Shown one piece after another: positions 24,343-34,224 of a DNA stretch of 64,000 nt. This DNA comes from Capillidium heterosporum (lineage: Eukaryota; Entomophthoromycota; Entomophthoromycetes; Entomophthorales; Capillidiaceae), in contig WBMQ01000014.1 of the NCBI GenBank assembly GCA_016630905.1, forward strand, positions 124,001 to 188,000, given 5' to 3'. The notes beneath the pieces were generated by a model. It was not told the DNA's origin. It made no database searches and saw nothing but the letters and a program-made list of their open reading frames with translations. Numbering within the stretch: the first letter of the stretch is position 1; each line of letters starts with the position of its first letter. A program made the translations under genes and the position numbers.

Positions 24343-26160
24343 TCAAATGTCGATCCGATCACCAACCTTCAGATTCTCCAATATAGTCTTGCAGTAGCTG
24401 TTGTAGCTCAGGCATAGCCGATCAAAGCTTATATCGATTTGGAACTTGAACTTCAACCTCAATAACCCCAAGTTAATAATCTTGCAACTATTGATGTAGG
24501 TGTAAGTCTGATTAATATTGAATTGGAACAACAATTTGTCAATCAAATAAGTTAGCAACCTGTTAAAGTTCAAAAACTGGTTGCTGGATACAACATAGTA
24601 GTCTTTCAGACTCAAACTCAGCAGTAGGATCTGGTTGATGGTGGTGCGACTTAGCCTGATGACTTGGTTCTGGAACTCCAGGTTGATATTCTTGAAGTCA
24701 ATCTGAAAACTTATGATGACGGCCAAAAAGTTCTGTAGGAGTACCGTGTAATACATCAAGCGCAACATAGTCAATAATAGGATCTGGTTGGGATGGTTGT
24801 TGTTGATAGTGGGGTTCGAATTTAAACAGGTCTCCAGCCAAACTTGTAAATTGGTGCAAGTCAGTTGTACCTTTTGGATGATGCTGGGGTCTAGGTAGAA
24901 ATTGCTGTTGGAAAGTTTAAGTTGTTGAGTCGAAAGGATCTCTTTCAATATCGAAGTCAAGTTCAGCCAACTGACAAAGAAGTGTAGGGCAACTGATCCA
25001 TCCAAGAAGATGAACATCTTGTATTTGGAGCCTAGATCAAGGTGGATATTACCCAAGGGGTAGAAGTATAGGTTGACGCTAATGTACTTTAATAATTGGT
25101 TATAGTCGGGTGCCACCACCAATATAAATTTGGAATTCCGGTTCTCAACTATGGAGTACTGCAAATCAAAATAGTAGGCCAACCCCCAGCATACCAATTT
25201 CTCCATGAAACTTTCTTCAACGTCAGTCCCATTGATTAGGAAATCCAGCTGTAGGAAGATTTCATTGAGTTGAAGCTGGATACAGGTCTCAAATATGTAA
25301 TTTAGAATCTTGGTCTTATCCTTCTGGTCGTAGAGCAACAGCAGCAGTAGACACTGTAGGAAAATTAGACTGGAGTTCTTGCTTACCATCCTAAACTGTT
25401 GTCCAGTAAGTTGCAAATAATAGTTCTGTAAGGTATACCGTGAACAACCAAACTGTATGCCGTCATCCAAGGCTAAGTACGGGCAGGCTAATAGCTTTAC
25501 GACGTTTTTCAGCAGTTGAGTTTGATCGTCCGTTGTGTTATTCAGCAAGTTGGTCATGAAGTTTGTGTAAGAGACTATGGGATAGAAAGGTTGGACATGG
25601 ATAAAAAACAAGTCTATCAGCTTCAACTCCAGCTCCAAGCTAATCAAAGGTAAAGGCAATTGGAGCTCCAAGCCTGTAGTTGAAGATTCGGTTGGCAGTA
25701 CATTCAAGTTAAAACTATTGTTAAAGTTGGTTAACAAAGTATCGAAATTTAAACCTTGCTCAAATTTGTATACAAACTTTAAGAAAAGGTTGCCGTTGCC
25801 TACTACGTTGTCGGACAAACTGTTAAATAGGTTGTTGGCATCGATCGAACTGTTGACTAAGTTTAAATCTTTAGTGCTAGTATCTTTATCGAATATGTCG
25901 ATAGGCTTTAACTTCCTCCTTCCCCGTTTCAAAAAGTTGATCTTGAAGGTACATTCAATTTTTAATTGCTTACATCGTTTACAAGTTATGGGTGACTGGG
26001 TAGATAGCTTTATACATTTGTGTTTTTTGGAATGACAATTGTCACAAGCTCGCTTTATAACTTTGGTTTCAGGAGTCTGCGCCTCTTCACTCTCCTCTTG
26101 TTGACTTTCAACTTCGTTGTTTTCTTCAGCCGGATTGTTTAGGTTGGTTTCTTTGTCCAT
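24343..26160 (-). CDS. Zn2Cys6 (zinc binuclear cluster) transcription factor
   Basis: Fungus-specific nuclear regulator, 605 residues, one exon. Residues 39-70 form the zinc cluster with spacing C-x2-C-x6-C-x10-C-x2-C-x6-C (Cys 39, 42, 49, 60, 63, 70), including the basic HSKKHKC recognition segment. Basic residues follow (KRGRRKLKP), serving as linker and likely nuclear localisation signal. The N-terminal 35 residues are Glu/Gln rich and acidic. The remaining 500 residues are Leu/Asn rich and helical, consistent with a divergent middle homology region (fungal-specific transcription factor domain), with a central QPFYPIVSYTNFM-like segment near its start. Targets and inducer are unknown. No neighbouring pathway genes make an obvious regulon. 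Confidence 0.92.
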   Translation of the reverse strand: MDKETNLNNPAEENNEVESQQEESEEAQTPETKVIKRACDNCHSKKHKCIKLSTQSPITCKRCKQLKIECTFKINFLKRGRRKLKPIDIFDKDTSTKDLNLVNSSIDANNLFNSLSDNVVGNGNLFLKFVYKFEQGLNFDTLLTNFNNSFNLNVLPTESSTTGLELQLPLPLISLELELKLIDLFFIHVQPFYPIVSYTNFMTNLLNNTTDDQTQLLKNVVKLLACPYLALDDGIQFGCSRYTLQNYYLQLTGQQFRMVSKNSSLIFLQCLLLLLLYDQKDKTKILNYIFETCIQLQLNEIFLQLDFLINGTDVEESFMEKLVCWGLAYYFDLQYSIVENRNSKFILVVAPDYNQLLKYISVNLYFYPLGNIHLDLGSKYKMFIFLDGSVALHFFVSWLNLTSILKEILSTQQLKLSNSNFYLDPSIIQKVQLTCTNLQVWLETCLNSNPTINNNHPNQILLLTMLRLMYYTVLLQNFLAVIISFQIDFKNINLEFQNQVIRLSRTTINQILLLSLSLKDYYVVSSNQFLNFNRLLTYLIDKLLFQFNINQTYTYINSCKIINLGLLRLKFKFQIDISFDRLCLSYNSYCKTILENLKVGDRIDI

Positions 26161-26226
26161 ATTCGGCTCCTACCTTTTCTGTTAACTTAGAGATCGAGCT
26201 TAGGTCGTCCATTTTAACCCAGGTTT

Positions 26227-26478
26227 TTAAGCCAAGTTCAAGTGACACCCTATACATATTAAAATTACATAGTGGTGGATGGAAATTTTGGAATCTACAA
26301 TGCTTAATTGGATAGTTTGAGTAGTAACGTCAAAAGCGGCTAAAAATCTAGTTAAGTTTAATTTTGGGTAGAGGTTGACTACAACCCTGCCGATCCCAAC
26401 CTTCTTTACTAGAATGTCGGGATAGCACGAAACTCCGAGAGCTTTAGCGATGTTTGGCAACTGAGTACACGTATTCAT
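26227..26478 (-). CDS. Hypothetical 83-residue frame
   Basis: ATG-started frame 66 bp upstream of the zinc-cluster gene on the same strand. It contains four cysteines and a hydrophobic C-terminal third (HHYVILICIGC). No signal peptide or family match is evident. It could be a small gene, a 5' leader frame or chance; I cannot decide. Confidence 0.2.
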   Translation of the reverse strand: MNTCTQLPNIAKALGVSCYPDILVKKVGIGRVVVNLYPKLNLTRFLAAFDVTTQTIQLSIVDSKISIHHYVILICIGCHLNLA

Positions 26479-27160
26479 GACCTACGAATTGATCGTGATA
26501 TCTATAAAGAGCATGTATCCAATACTCCTTCCTTTGGAATAAATCTTCATAAACGAAAATTTGAAATTACTGTCGTTTGTGTCTCAATTGCTTCCTAGTT
26601 TCAAAGAAAGATAATAGAAGCAAGAAGCATATATCTTGGTAACTCAAGTCCTTCAAGGTGCACATCCTCGACATACTACATCTCTATTTATTCTATTGAT
26701 AATGGACAGTGGAGCATTTGGGAAGATGAAGAGTATTTGGTTTAGATCACTCTCGAAAGCTTGGAAAGTTTACTTTATAGAGCTACAGATAGTAATATAA
26801 TATGGAAATATCACTAATAACTAGAACTGATAAATATCAGCTATAGCTCAACATTAAACCTTACAAATGTATCCAATTATACTTGTTTTTAAGGTTTATT
26901 GTATAGAAATAAAGCTAGTTTAGTTGTATAGGGTTGGGGGAAGGTGTCAAATAGGAAAAACTATAGTTTTGATTCCAGTGACAAATATAAAAAGTACCAA
27001 GAGGGATAGTATAGTTAACGATAGAATCCTATTTTTGCCTTCCATGGCTTCCCCCTCAACCAAAACCTTCATATATATTACTTATTTGCAATAAGTTACC
27101 TCAAATTTGCTTCGTAAATAAAGGTATCTAAAAATATTCTATGAACTTGGGAACAAAAGT
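26479..27160. other. Spacer, nothing recognised
   Basis: AT-rich spacer between the small hypothetical frame and copy B of the duplicated block. No features seen. Confidence 0.4.
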
Positions 27161-27868
27161 TCCAAATTCCTTTATATACCACTCAAAATTAAAAGTTAGG
27201 ACATGATCTAGTTGGATTTTGTACTTATATCTCCAAAAAAGACTCAATAGCTGATCTGAGCTGATGGACTTCAATTAGTTAGCTTTAGTAGCATAAACAG
27301 CCTCAGCATCGATAGAAATAGTTTGCAAAAGCAATGGAATTGATACATAACTTTCAGCCAGTAAATTGTGTATAGTAAAAGGCATAAACTGCAAATGTAA
27401 ATTTTACTGGTTTCCCTCACCGTACTGCTCTCTAACAGTCTTATACTTGTACCCCCAATCCTCATACTCATCATCCAATACATCCAATATCTCATCATTA
27501 TCTTCAGCCATGTCTTCCAATTCCTCAACTCCCATGTTCCCGATTGGTATGTTTACCATAAACATAACTATCCCTTTGGTGGTGGCCCTCAGCTTGTGAA
27601 ATATGGTCTCATCTTCATTGTAATATAAAACCTTAATTGAGTTATCTTGGAAGCTTTGTTTGTCAATCACATAGGCTACACATAGACTATCTTCGTCAGG
27701 AAACTCTCTTTGGAGGAACCGTTTACAATCTTTAATCACTTTGTCGTCGTCGTAGCCAATGGTATCGGTACCTTTCCTATACAAGATACTTGGAGCGTAT
27801 TCAGAATCCTCAATTATCTTGAACCCTTCCTTGTAAGGTCGGTAAGTAAAGTAACATACTCCACAACA
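27161..27868 (-). repeat. Segmental duplication, copy B (inverted partner at 11577-12284)
   Basis: Reverse complement of copy A, covering the gene from its third codon and about 240 bp of 3' flank. The outer limits are sharp on both sides, with unrelated sequence beyond. No transposase, target-site duplication or terminal inverted repeat is visible at the edges. Confidence 0.93.
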
Positions 27869-27874
27869 ATCCAT
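27404..27874 (-). CDS. Unknown acidic 156-residue protein, copy B
   Basis: Same length and frame as copy A at 11571-12041, beginning MDCCGVCYF. Differences from copy A are about three residues: Asn to Asp at position 2, a Ser to Val in the middle and a Gly to Glu in the acidic tail. The 5' flank is wholly different and offers no obvious TATA box, so expression of this copy may differ from copy A. Function unknown; a distant ADF/cofilin-like fold is only a speculation, as noted for copy A. Confidence 0.72.
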   Translation of the reverse strand: MDCCGVCYFTYRPYKEGFKIIEDSEYAPSILYRKGTDTIGYDDDKVIKDCKRFLQREFPDEDSLCVAYVIDKQSFQDNSIKVLYYNEDETIFHKLRATTKGIVMFMVNIPIGNMGVEELEDMAEDNDEILDVLDDEYEDWGYKYKTVREQYGEGNQ

Positions 27875-28729
27875 TGAATAGAGTTTGGTCGTATGGGTGG
27901 CTTTAAAGTTAAAAGATGAGTATAAGGATGTAAATTTTAAATTTTTTTGATGTGTAAGTTTATTGGATAGAGAACTGTGATTAAGTTAATGAGCCAATGA
28001 TTAGTTTCATTTTCTGTGATTCTGTTTGATGTTTGGATGGAATATACTAAGCTGCCGTAGTTATTTGCCTTCTGAGATGGCTTTATCTAATATTTGCTCA
28101 ATTCTAAAGACAAGGAAGGCTTTACTACAACAACTTTGAAAATATAAATTTCGACTAGTACGAATACTTTTCATAAATGTGTTCGAATACTTACTGTAAA
28201 AAGGCGCAGTTTACTAGAATTTGAACTTTGGTATCATAAATTAGTCATTTCTATTCAGAAATAAGCGATCCGCTTTCATAGCCGAGCTTTAATAAACAAG
28301 TAATATTCTTTCGAACATAGTAGATCTAAATTTATATGTTATATGTTATTTAGCCAAATTATTAAATATGCTAGTAGTGCTAAAACCATCCCATCAAAAA
28401 ATACAGATGTAATACGGCAATATATTTAGGCGATAGTTAGTAATGAACAGACAGATTTGTACATCTTTACTTGGACTCTGCGCTTCTATCTGATGGAATA
28501 GCTATTTCTTGCTACAATAGTATACTTTTTGCGACTGCCATCTTCTCAAACTAGCAAATTACTCTTGCCAAACTACTTTAGCCAATGAATAGCCTTGCAT
28601 AAGGCCAGAAATGAAATTTAATTTATCCCTTGCAGTTTTTTCAAACAGAGGAGTAAATGTGCTAGGAACTTGCTGGTGCAGCATGACCAAGTTTCTAATA
28701 ATAATCAACCTTAGACTTTCGAAAGAGAT
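27875..28729. other. Spacer, nothing recognised
   Basis: Divergent intergenic region between copy B and the decarboxylase gene. A 60-codon minus-strand frame at 28559-28741 has no family features and overlaps the decarboxylase promoter. Confidence 0.4.
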
Positions 28730-28737
28730 ATAAATAT
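28730..28737 (+). promoter_or_regulatory. TATA box of the decarboxylase gene
   Basis: TATAAATA located 58 bp before the ATG at 28795. Confidence 0.55.
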
Positions 28738-28794
28738 CCAACTACCCCGGTTTTTAGAAATAAAGTTAGCATCAGCCTAAGGATTTTAGCAAAT

Positions 28795-30583
28795 ATGACA
28801 ATAGTTAATGGTGAAAACGTAGTGGACAACAAAGGACCAAAGACCTTTACTTCGAAATTCGAATCTATCAAGCCTGAAACAGAAGCCAGCTTAGTACGTG
28901 ATAACGATGAAATTTTACCTTTAGAGCTGGAATCTATACTTGGACATCCAAATCCAGTACCAAATTTAGGGTACGACTTGGAAGAATTTAGAAAGAACGG
29001 TTACAAGATGGTTGACAACATAGTCGACTACTTCAACAACATGCAGGCTAACAAAGGTAATTATTTAAACTATTCAAAAATTAATTCGATAAAGTTGTAC
29101 CGGATGTTCAACCCGGTTTCCTGAATGACCAATTTGAAGATCACCCCCCTGAAGGTAATATTTATGCATGCTGAATTATTGTAAACTATAGAACTTAGAG
29201 CCCGAAACTTTTGCCGCCATCGACAAAGATGTCCAAGAAAAGATCTTGCCGGGAGTATTGCACTGGCAAAACCCTAACTTCTTCGGGTATTTCCCCTGCT
29301 CCAACTCGTTGCCATCCATGTTAGCAGATATGTACAGCCACATGATTGACAGCCAAGGGTTTGCTTGGTCCACCTGCCCTTCGATGACCGAGTTAGAATC
29401 CAAGATGTGCGACTGGTTGGTAGATCTGCTTCATCTACCCAAGCACTTTTTGACCACTTCCGGTATCGGTTGCGGTACTATTCAAGCCACCGCTTCCGAA
29501 GCTACCTTAGTCTCAGCTATCGCTGCTCGTAACCGAATGTTGAGTCAGTTAACTGAAGCTATCGTCGATCCAGAAGTCAAGGCAGAAAAGCAGCGTGAAC
29601 TGTCTAGCAAGTTAATTATGTACTGTTCCGACATGACTCACGTCTCAGTCCAGAAGGCGGCTAAAATTCTCAACTTGAAAATCACCGTTATTGAATCAGA
29701 TCACCAAGGGTCGTTGAACGGTGGCCACGTCTACAAACAGCTAAAGGCAGATATCGAATTGGGACTCATCCCCTTCCACGTCACTACGACCATCGGATCC
29801 ACTAGCGTCTGCTCGGTCGATGATGTCAAATCGATTGTCGAGGCCTGCCAGGACCTACAAGCCGGTCTAAATGCCCTGCCGATCTGGGTTCACATCGATG
29901 CTGCCTTTGCTGGATCTACTTTTATATTTGAAGACTATGCTAAGAGATACGGTGGTGGTTTGGATCTCGTCGATAGTTTCTGCTTTAACCCCCACAAGTG
30001 GCTGCGAGTCACCTTCGATTGCTCAACTTTATTCGTAAAGGATCGATTCGAAGTTATTGACGCTCTATCCTCCCACGCCTCTTATTACTCCAAGACTAAG
30101 CGAGGGGACGGGACCCAACAGGTCGACTACAAGGATATGCAGATCCCTCTAGGTCGTAGTTTCCGAAGCTTGAAGCTCTACTTTGTCATGCGTAGCTTCG
30201 GTAAGCGTGGCCTTAAGCAGTCCATTGGCAAAAACATCTATTTGGCCGACTGGTTGGTCCAGCAGATCAAGACGGATCAGATATTTGAACTGACGGTTCC
30301 GTTCAAGTTTTCTTTAGTCGTTCTCAACGTTAAGCCGCTAACCAATGATGAAGACATCCAAACTACCAACCTGAGAACCAAATTGGTAGTTAAATTGGCT
30401 AGTAAGGATCATACCATCGCCGTCACTCCATCCACGTTCAAAAGTTGGTACGTGCTGCGCGTTGCAGTTGGGTCTCACTCTACAGAACTTCATCACATCA
30501 AGCACCTCTATGAAAAGCTCAATGAGTGGGGTCAGGAAGCCCAGGTCGCCACCATTGAACAACTGAAACAAAGGTTGGAGTAA
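28795..30583 (+). CDS. Aromatic L-amino acid decarboxylase (PLP group II)
   Basis: Cytosolic PLP enzyme converting aromatic amino acids (Tyr, Trp or DOPA) to amines plus CO2. Exons 28795-29056, 29095-29154 and 29199-30583; introns are 38 and 44 bp. Splicing gives PPEEPETFAAI, matching the animal enzyme at that place. Product 568 residues with about 65 extra N-terminal residues over the usual 480-510. Conserved parts: PGVLHWQNPNFFGYFP, the SDMTHVSVQKAA histidine that stacks on PLP, VHIDAAFAGS with the PLP-binding Asp, and NPHKW with Schiff-base Lys374. In the catalytic loop, 29 residues after that lysine (human Lys303/Tyr332 spacing), there is Tyr403; aldehyde synthases of this family carry Phe, so true decarboxylation is predicted. 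Substrate choice is unresolved; glutamate decarboxylase is less likely. Confidence 0.94.
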
Positions 30584-31094
30584 TAAATTTAGTTCTCAGT
30601 TTTATATATACAGTTTAGTTATGGCAGTTATATTTATCATTACTCTTTCAATCACATATTTTTAGTGGGATAGTAATATTGGAACAAAGTTCGTATCTTA
30701 TAAATAATACAATACTACTTTTGAAATATAAGACATCTGCATAGTATAAACTACTATTCGATATCTGCCATTTGATTATGTGGAGCTATTTTGATTCCTC
30801 TATTCATTATCTTATGGCTTATTTAACCTTTTCTATCGATGGCTTTAACAAATACATTATTCTATTGCGACTATAGCACTATTTTTAAATAGTATAGTAA
30901 ACTTTAGTATGTGTAGCTTTTTTAGTGGAAATAAAAGTAAATCAAAATTTGTCTAGCTGGATTAGGAAGTTTCTGCGTAAGTCAATCTTATTACGTTTCA
31001 TTAATTTTTCAAATGATGGCTTGCAACTTGGGCGTTTCCAGACACGCTATAGAGTGCTTTAGATTTTTAATCAAACTTATACAAGCCTTGATAG
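30584..31094. other. Spacer, nothing recognised
   Basis: AT-rich spacer between two plus-strand genes; it should hold the decarboxylase terminator and upstream elements of the Lys/Glu/Pro gene, but no specific site can be called. Confidence 0.4.
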
Positions 31095-31106
31095 TATATA
31101 TAAAGG
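31095..31106 (+). promoter_or_regulatory. TATA box of the Lys/Glu/Pro repeat gene
   Basis: TATATATAAAGG, about 90 bp before the ATG at 31193. Strong match relative to the rest of the spacer. Confidence 0.6.
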
Positions 31107-31192
31107 GCTTCAGATACCGAATGTAAATATACAAATTTATAATAAATATAAATAAATACCAACTATTAAAACAAACTAATTAATAAATTAAA

Positions 31193-33152
31193 ATGGTAAA
31201 AGCTGTATATCTAATCATTGGCGTAGTGCTATCGAGTGTAACTGCAACCCCTCTAAACTTAGCTCCAAGAGATGTAAACGACGCAAAGGCCGTAGGAAAG
31301 GCTTCAACTCCACCTAAAGAAGCTAACGCTCACGAAAGCAACAACTTGGAGCAAATAAATAATATCAAAGTGATCCTCAACGGCCTATTCGGAATCATAG
31401 AAAACGTGAACGATGCCAAGAGTCAACCTAATCAGAACGAAAAGACTGACAATAAAGCCAATCCTGCAACCGCAAATGGAGCCGATTCTCATAAGGCTAA
31501 AGAGAACCAACCCGAACAACCCAAATCTGATTTGACAGGTGCTATCAATAAACCAACTGAACCGAAGAACGAAGCATCAGCGCCAAAGGCAGATGAAAAA
31601 ACAGCTGCTGAAGGAGCTGTCCACAATGAGAAGATCAATAATACTCCAAAGGATAATAGGTAAAGGGAATGTACCAGCTGGTGTAGAGTCACAAAATAAA
31701 CCCAATCCAGAGGAAGCTCCAAATTCGACCCCGAAGGAACAACCTAATGCCACTCAAAAGGAAGCCACCCCTCACGAGCATAAGGCGAAGGACTCCCAGG
31801 CTAAGGAATCAGTACATTTAGACAATGCACTCAAACCCGAGTCAGCAAACGCAGCCATTAAGCCAATCAAGAACACTTCCAAACTCGAAGAGAAGACCGT
31901 TCCCAAACCTGATGACAAGCAAGCTGAAATGAAAAAGGAAGGATCTAATGTAGCTTCGAAATCTGAAGCTGATAGTCAAAACAAGGAAAGCAAGTTAGAG
32001 AAAGTGGAGTCCAAGCCCAACAGTGAGAACATACCAAAACCTTGAGGAGGAGAACCAAGCTCCCAACGCCCCTCCTAAAGCCGAGTCCTGAATCTAAGAA
32101 GGAAGACAAAATGGCAAACTCGAATTCTAAGCCGATCGCAGAAGCTGCCCCTAAGCTCGAAGAGAAGGCTAAGCAAGAAAACATTCTAAAACCAGAGGAA
32201 AAAGTCGACGTACAGAACATCCCAAAGCAAGAAGAGAAGCCAAAGGAGCAAGGTGCTCCAAAGCCTGAGGAAAAAATTAACGAGCCCAACGTCCCCAGAA
32301 CCGAAGAGAAAACCAAGGAGCAAGCCGAACTAAAACCCGAAGAGAAAGTCAACGTGCAGAACGCTCCAAAACAAGAGAATAAGTCTAAGGATCAAAATAC
32401 TCCAAAACCTGAGGAGAAAGCCAAAGAACAGGGCGCCCCTAAAGCCGAGGAAAAGACAAACGAACCGAATGCCCCCAAAACCGAAGTGAAAGCTGGTGCA
32501 CAGAATATCCCAAAACAGGAAGAGAAGCCTAAGGATCAAAATGCTCCTAAGCCTGAAGAGAAGGTTGACCAACAAGGCGCTCCAAAAGCTGAAGAGAAGG
32601 CCAACGTACAAACTACTCCGAAGCCTGAGGAAAACGCTCAGAACGCCCCAAAGGTAGAAGAAAAAGCCGATATACCAAACACCCCAAAGGTCGAAGAGAA
32701 AGTCAAAGATCAAAGTAATTTGAATTCTGAACTCGGTCCCAAGAAAATTATCCAAGATAACGCCCAGCCCAAGGTAGAATCCGAAAAACCAACTGAGGTC
32801 CAAGACAGCTTCCATTGAATCTAAACTCCAAGGTGCTCAAGAACCCAAGCCAGTCGTAGAGAGTGTCACCATCAAACCTAATGAGCCTAAAGGTGACCAT
32901 GAAAACAAAGAAGAAATCAAAAGTCCCGAGTCGGCGAGTAAGATGGGTGTCCAAGTAGTTACTGAAGCTCATAACACCAACTTGAAGAGTGTCGAGAATA
33001 AAAATGAAGCTAAAGGTGAGGTTAAGGAATCTAAGGCTGAAGAGATTGTTGAGGAGGAGAGTTGTGATGGTGAAGATAAAAGGGCGGAAAGGTTACCTAA
33101 AGAGGAGTTTGAGTTTGTAAACGATACAACTAATGAATTGGGATCTAGATAA
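31193..33152 (+). CDS. Secreted low-complexity Lys/Glu/Pro repeat protein, frame broken about four times
   Basis: Starts with a clear signal peptide (MVKAVYLIIGVVLSSVTATP, cleavage likely after Ala18 or nearby), so the product is secreted or cell-wall bound. The rest, roughly 630 residues, is intrinsically disordered and built from Lys, Glu, Pro, Ala, Asn and Gln. A regular 12-residue repeat (consensus KPEEKxxxQxAP) runs from 32189 to 32719. Identical composition continues across four frame changes near 31655, 32043, 32090 and 32800-32816, always to the next +1 frame; total length is 3n+1, as four single-base surpluses predict. No intron boundaries fit at these places. It may be a decaying gene, a gene with sequence errors, or one that uses frameshifting. 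No catalytic domain is present; an adhesive, charged matrix or decoy role would be speculation. Confidence 0.65.
32189..32719 (+). repeat. Tandem 36-bp / 12-residue coding repeat, about 15 units
   Basis: Each unit reads K-(P/Q/A/T/V)-E-E-K-x-x-x-(Q/P)-x-x-P. Units alternate loosely between PEEK and QEEK/AEEK types, suggesting an older 24-residue higher-order unit. One unit near the end is two residues short. The repeats have diverged at synonymous and non-synonymous sites, so they are not a recent amplification. Confidence 0.9.
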
Positions 33153-34180
33153 GTAGAGGTTTGATTTAATAAACTTTGATATTTAGTGTATTCTTTTTAT
33201 GTTATATCCGATACTTTCATTCATATAGAATTTAAACTATTAAGTTATCAATAGAAGTAATATAGTTATTAAGTATATCGAATTGTATTGAGTGCGGCTT
33301 AGTTTTGTCATATACTAGAGTTTCAATATATTTTACTTGGGTATAGATCTCCGATTATACCTTTCACATATCTAACTGCCCTCAGCCTTATTCTACTTGC
33401 TTTCCTTCTACGAGGTACTAAACTCATACCCATAGAAGGAAATATTGGTTTATGTTGGTTTTCTCGATACTTGTTGATTACCAATTTTGAGATTCAATAA
33501 TATTACTCAATCCTACTTATATTCAGCTAGAGATACTATTGGAATCTTCATCACAAATATTCAATATTAAAGTAGTGTATGATTTGTTAAGCCCATTTTA
33601 TTTATAGATACCAATATATATTCCCACTATAAATACCAACTCCGATTTCTATCTGTATCAAATGCAATTCTATACAGCTTGACTATTAGGCTGGGCTTCA
33701 AATACATAGTTTCCTATCGTTGATAATAAGTAGGGTAATTGAATCTCATATTTAATTTAAAATCCTTTCTTCTATTATCTTTAACTAGATATCGCATTAA
33801 TACATATTTTCCATACTGATAAAATGATTAAAAAGTGATATCAAATTCACTAAAGAACTAACAGTTCTATCAGGTAATGCTAAAATAAATGGTTTACCAG
33901 AGTTTTCGCCGTCTCTTTTGACAGTTATCTTCTGTGATCTCGATTAATTATGCTATTCGCTTATTATTTACTCTTCTATTAAGTCCGCTCTAACAAAGCG
34001 CTAGCTTGGCTACTGCAGAGCTCCGATTTTCAAAAAGATGAAGCATTGTTAATCAATTAACGTTGATCCTAACAGTACATTTAGCCCATGCTATAAAATC
34101 AGCTTTATTGATGTGTATGAAACTTCATCGCCGCTAAGATAGTCTTGACACCTGTAAAACTATTTTGAAATGAAAATATG
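33153..34180. other. Spacer, nothing recognised
   Basis: One kilobase of AT-rich sequence between the two secreted repeat-protein genes, without a supported frame. Confidence 0.4.
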
Positions 34181-34189
34181 TATATAAAG
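34181..34189 (+). promoter_or_regulatory. TATA box of the cysteine-module gene
   Basis: TATATAAAG, 36 bp before the ATG at 34225, so the 5' leader must be very short if this is the functional element. Confidence 0.5.
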
Positions 34190-34224
34190 TGAGTTTCATC
34201 AACACCAAACAATTATTTTATAGA

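Noticed and set aside
27161-27868. Duplicated block as a DNA transposon
   Set aside because: No terminal inverted repeats, target-site duplication or transposase are visible, and the content is an ordinary-looking host gene.
32330-32815. Long hydrophobic minus-strand frame under the Lys/Glu/Pro repeat
   Set aside because: It is the antisense of the PEEK repeats (Phe/Leu/Trp from Lys/Glu/Gln codons) and starts and stops with the repeat. The plus frame has a signal peptide and promoter.
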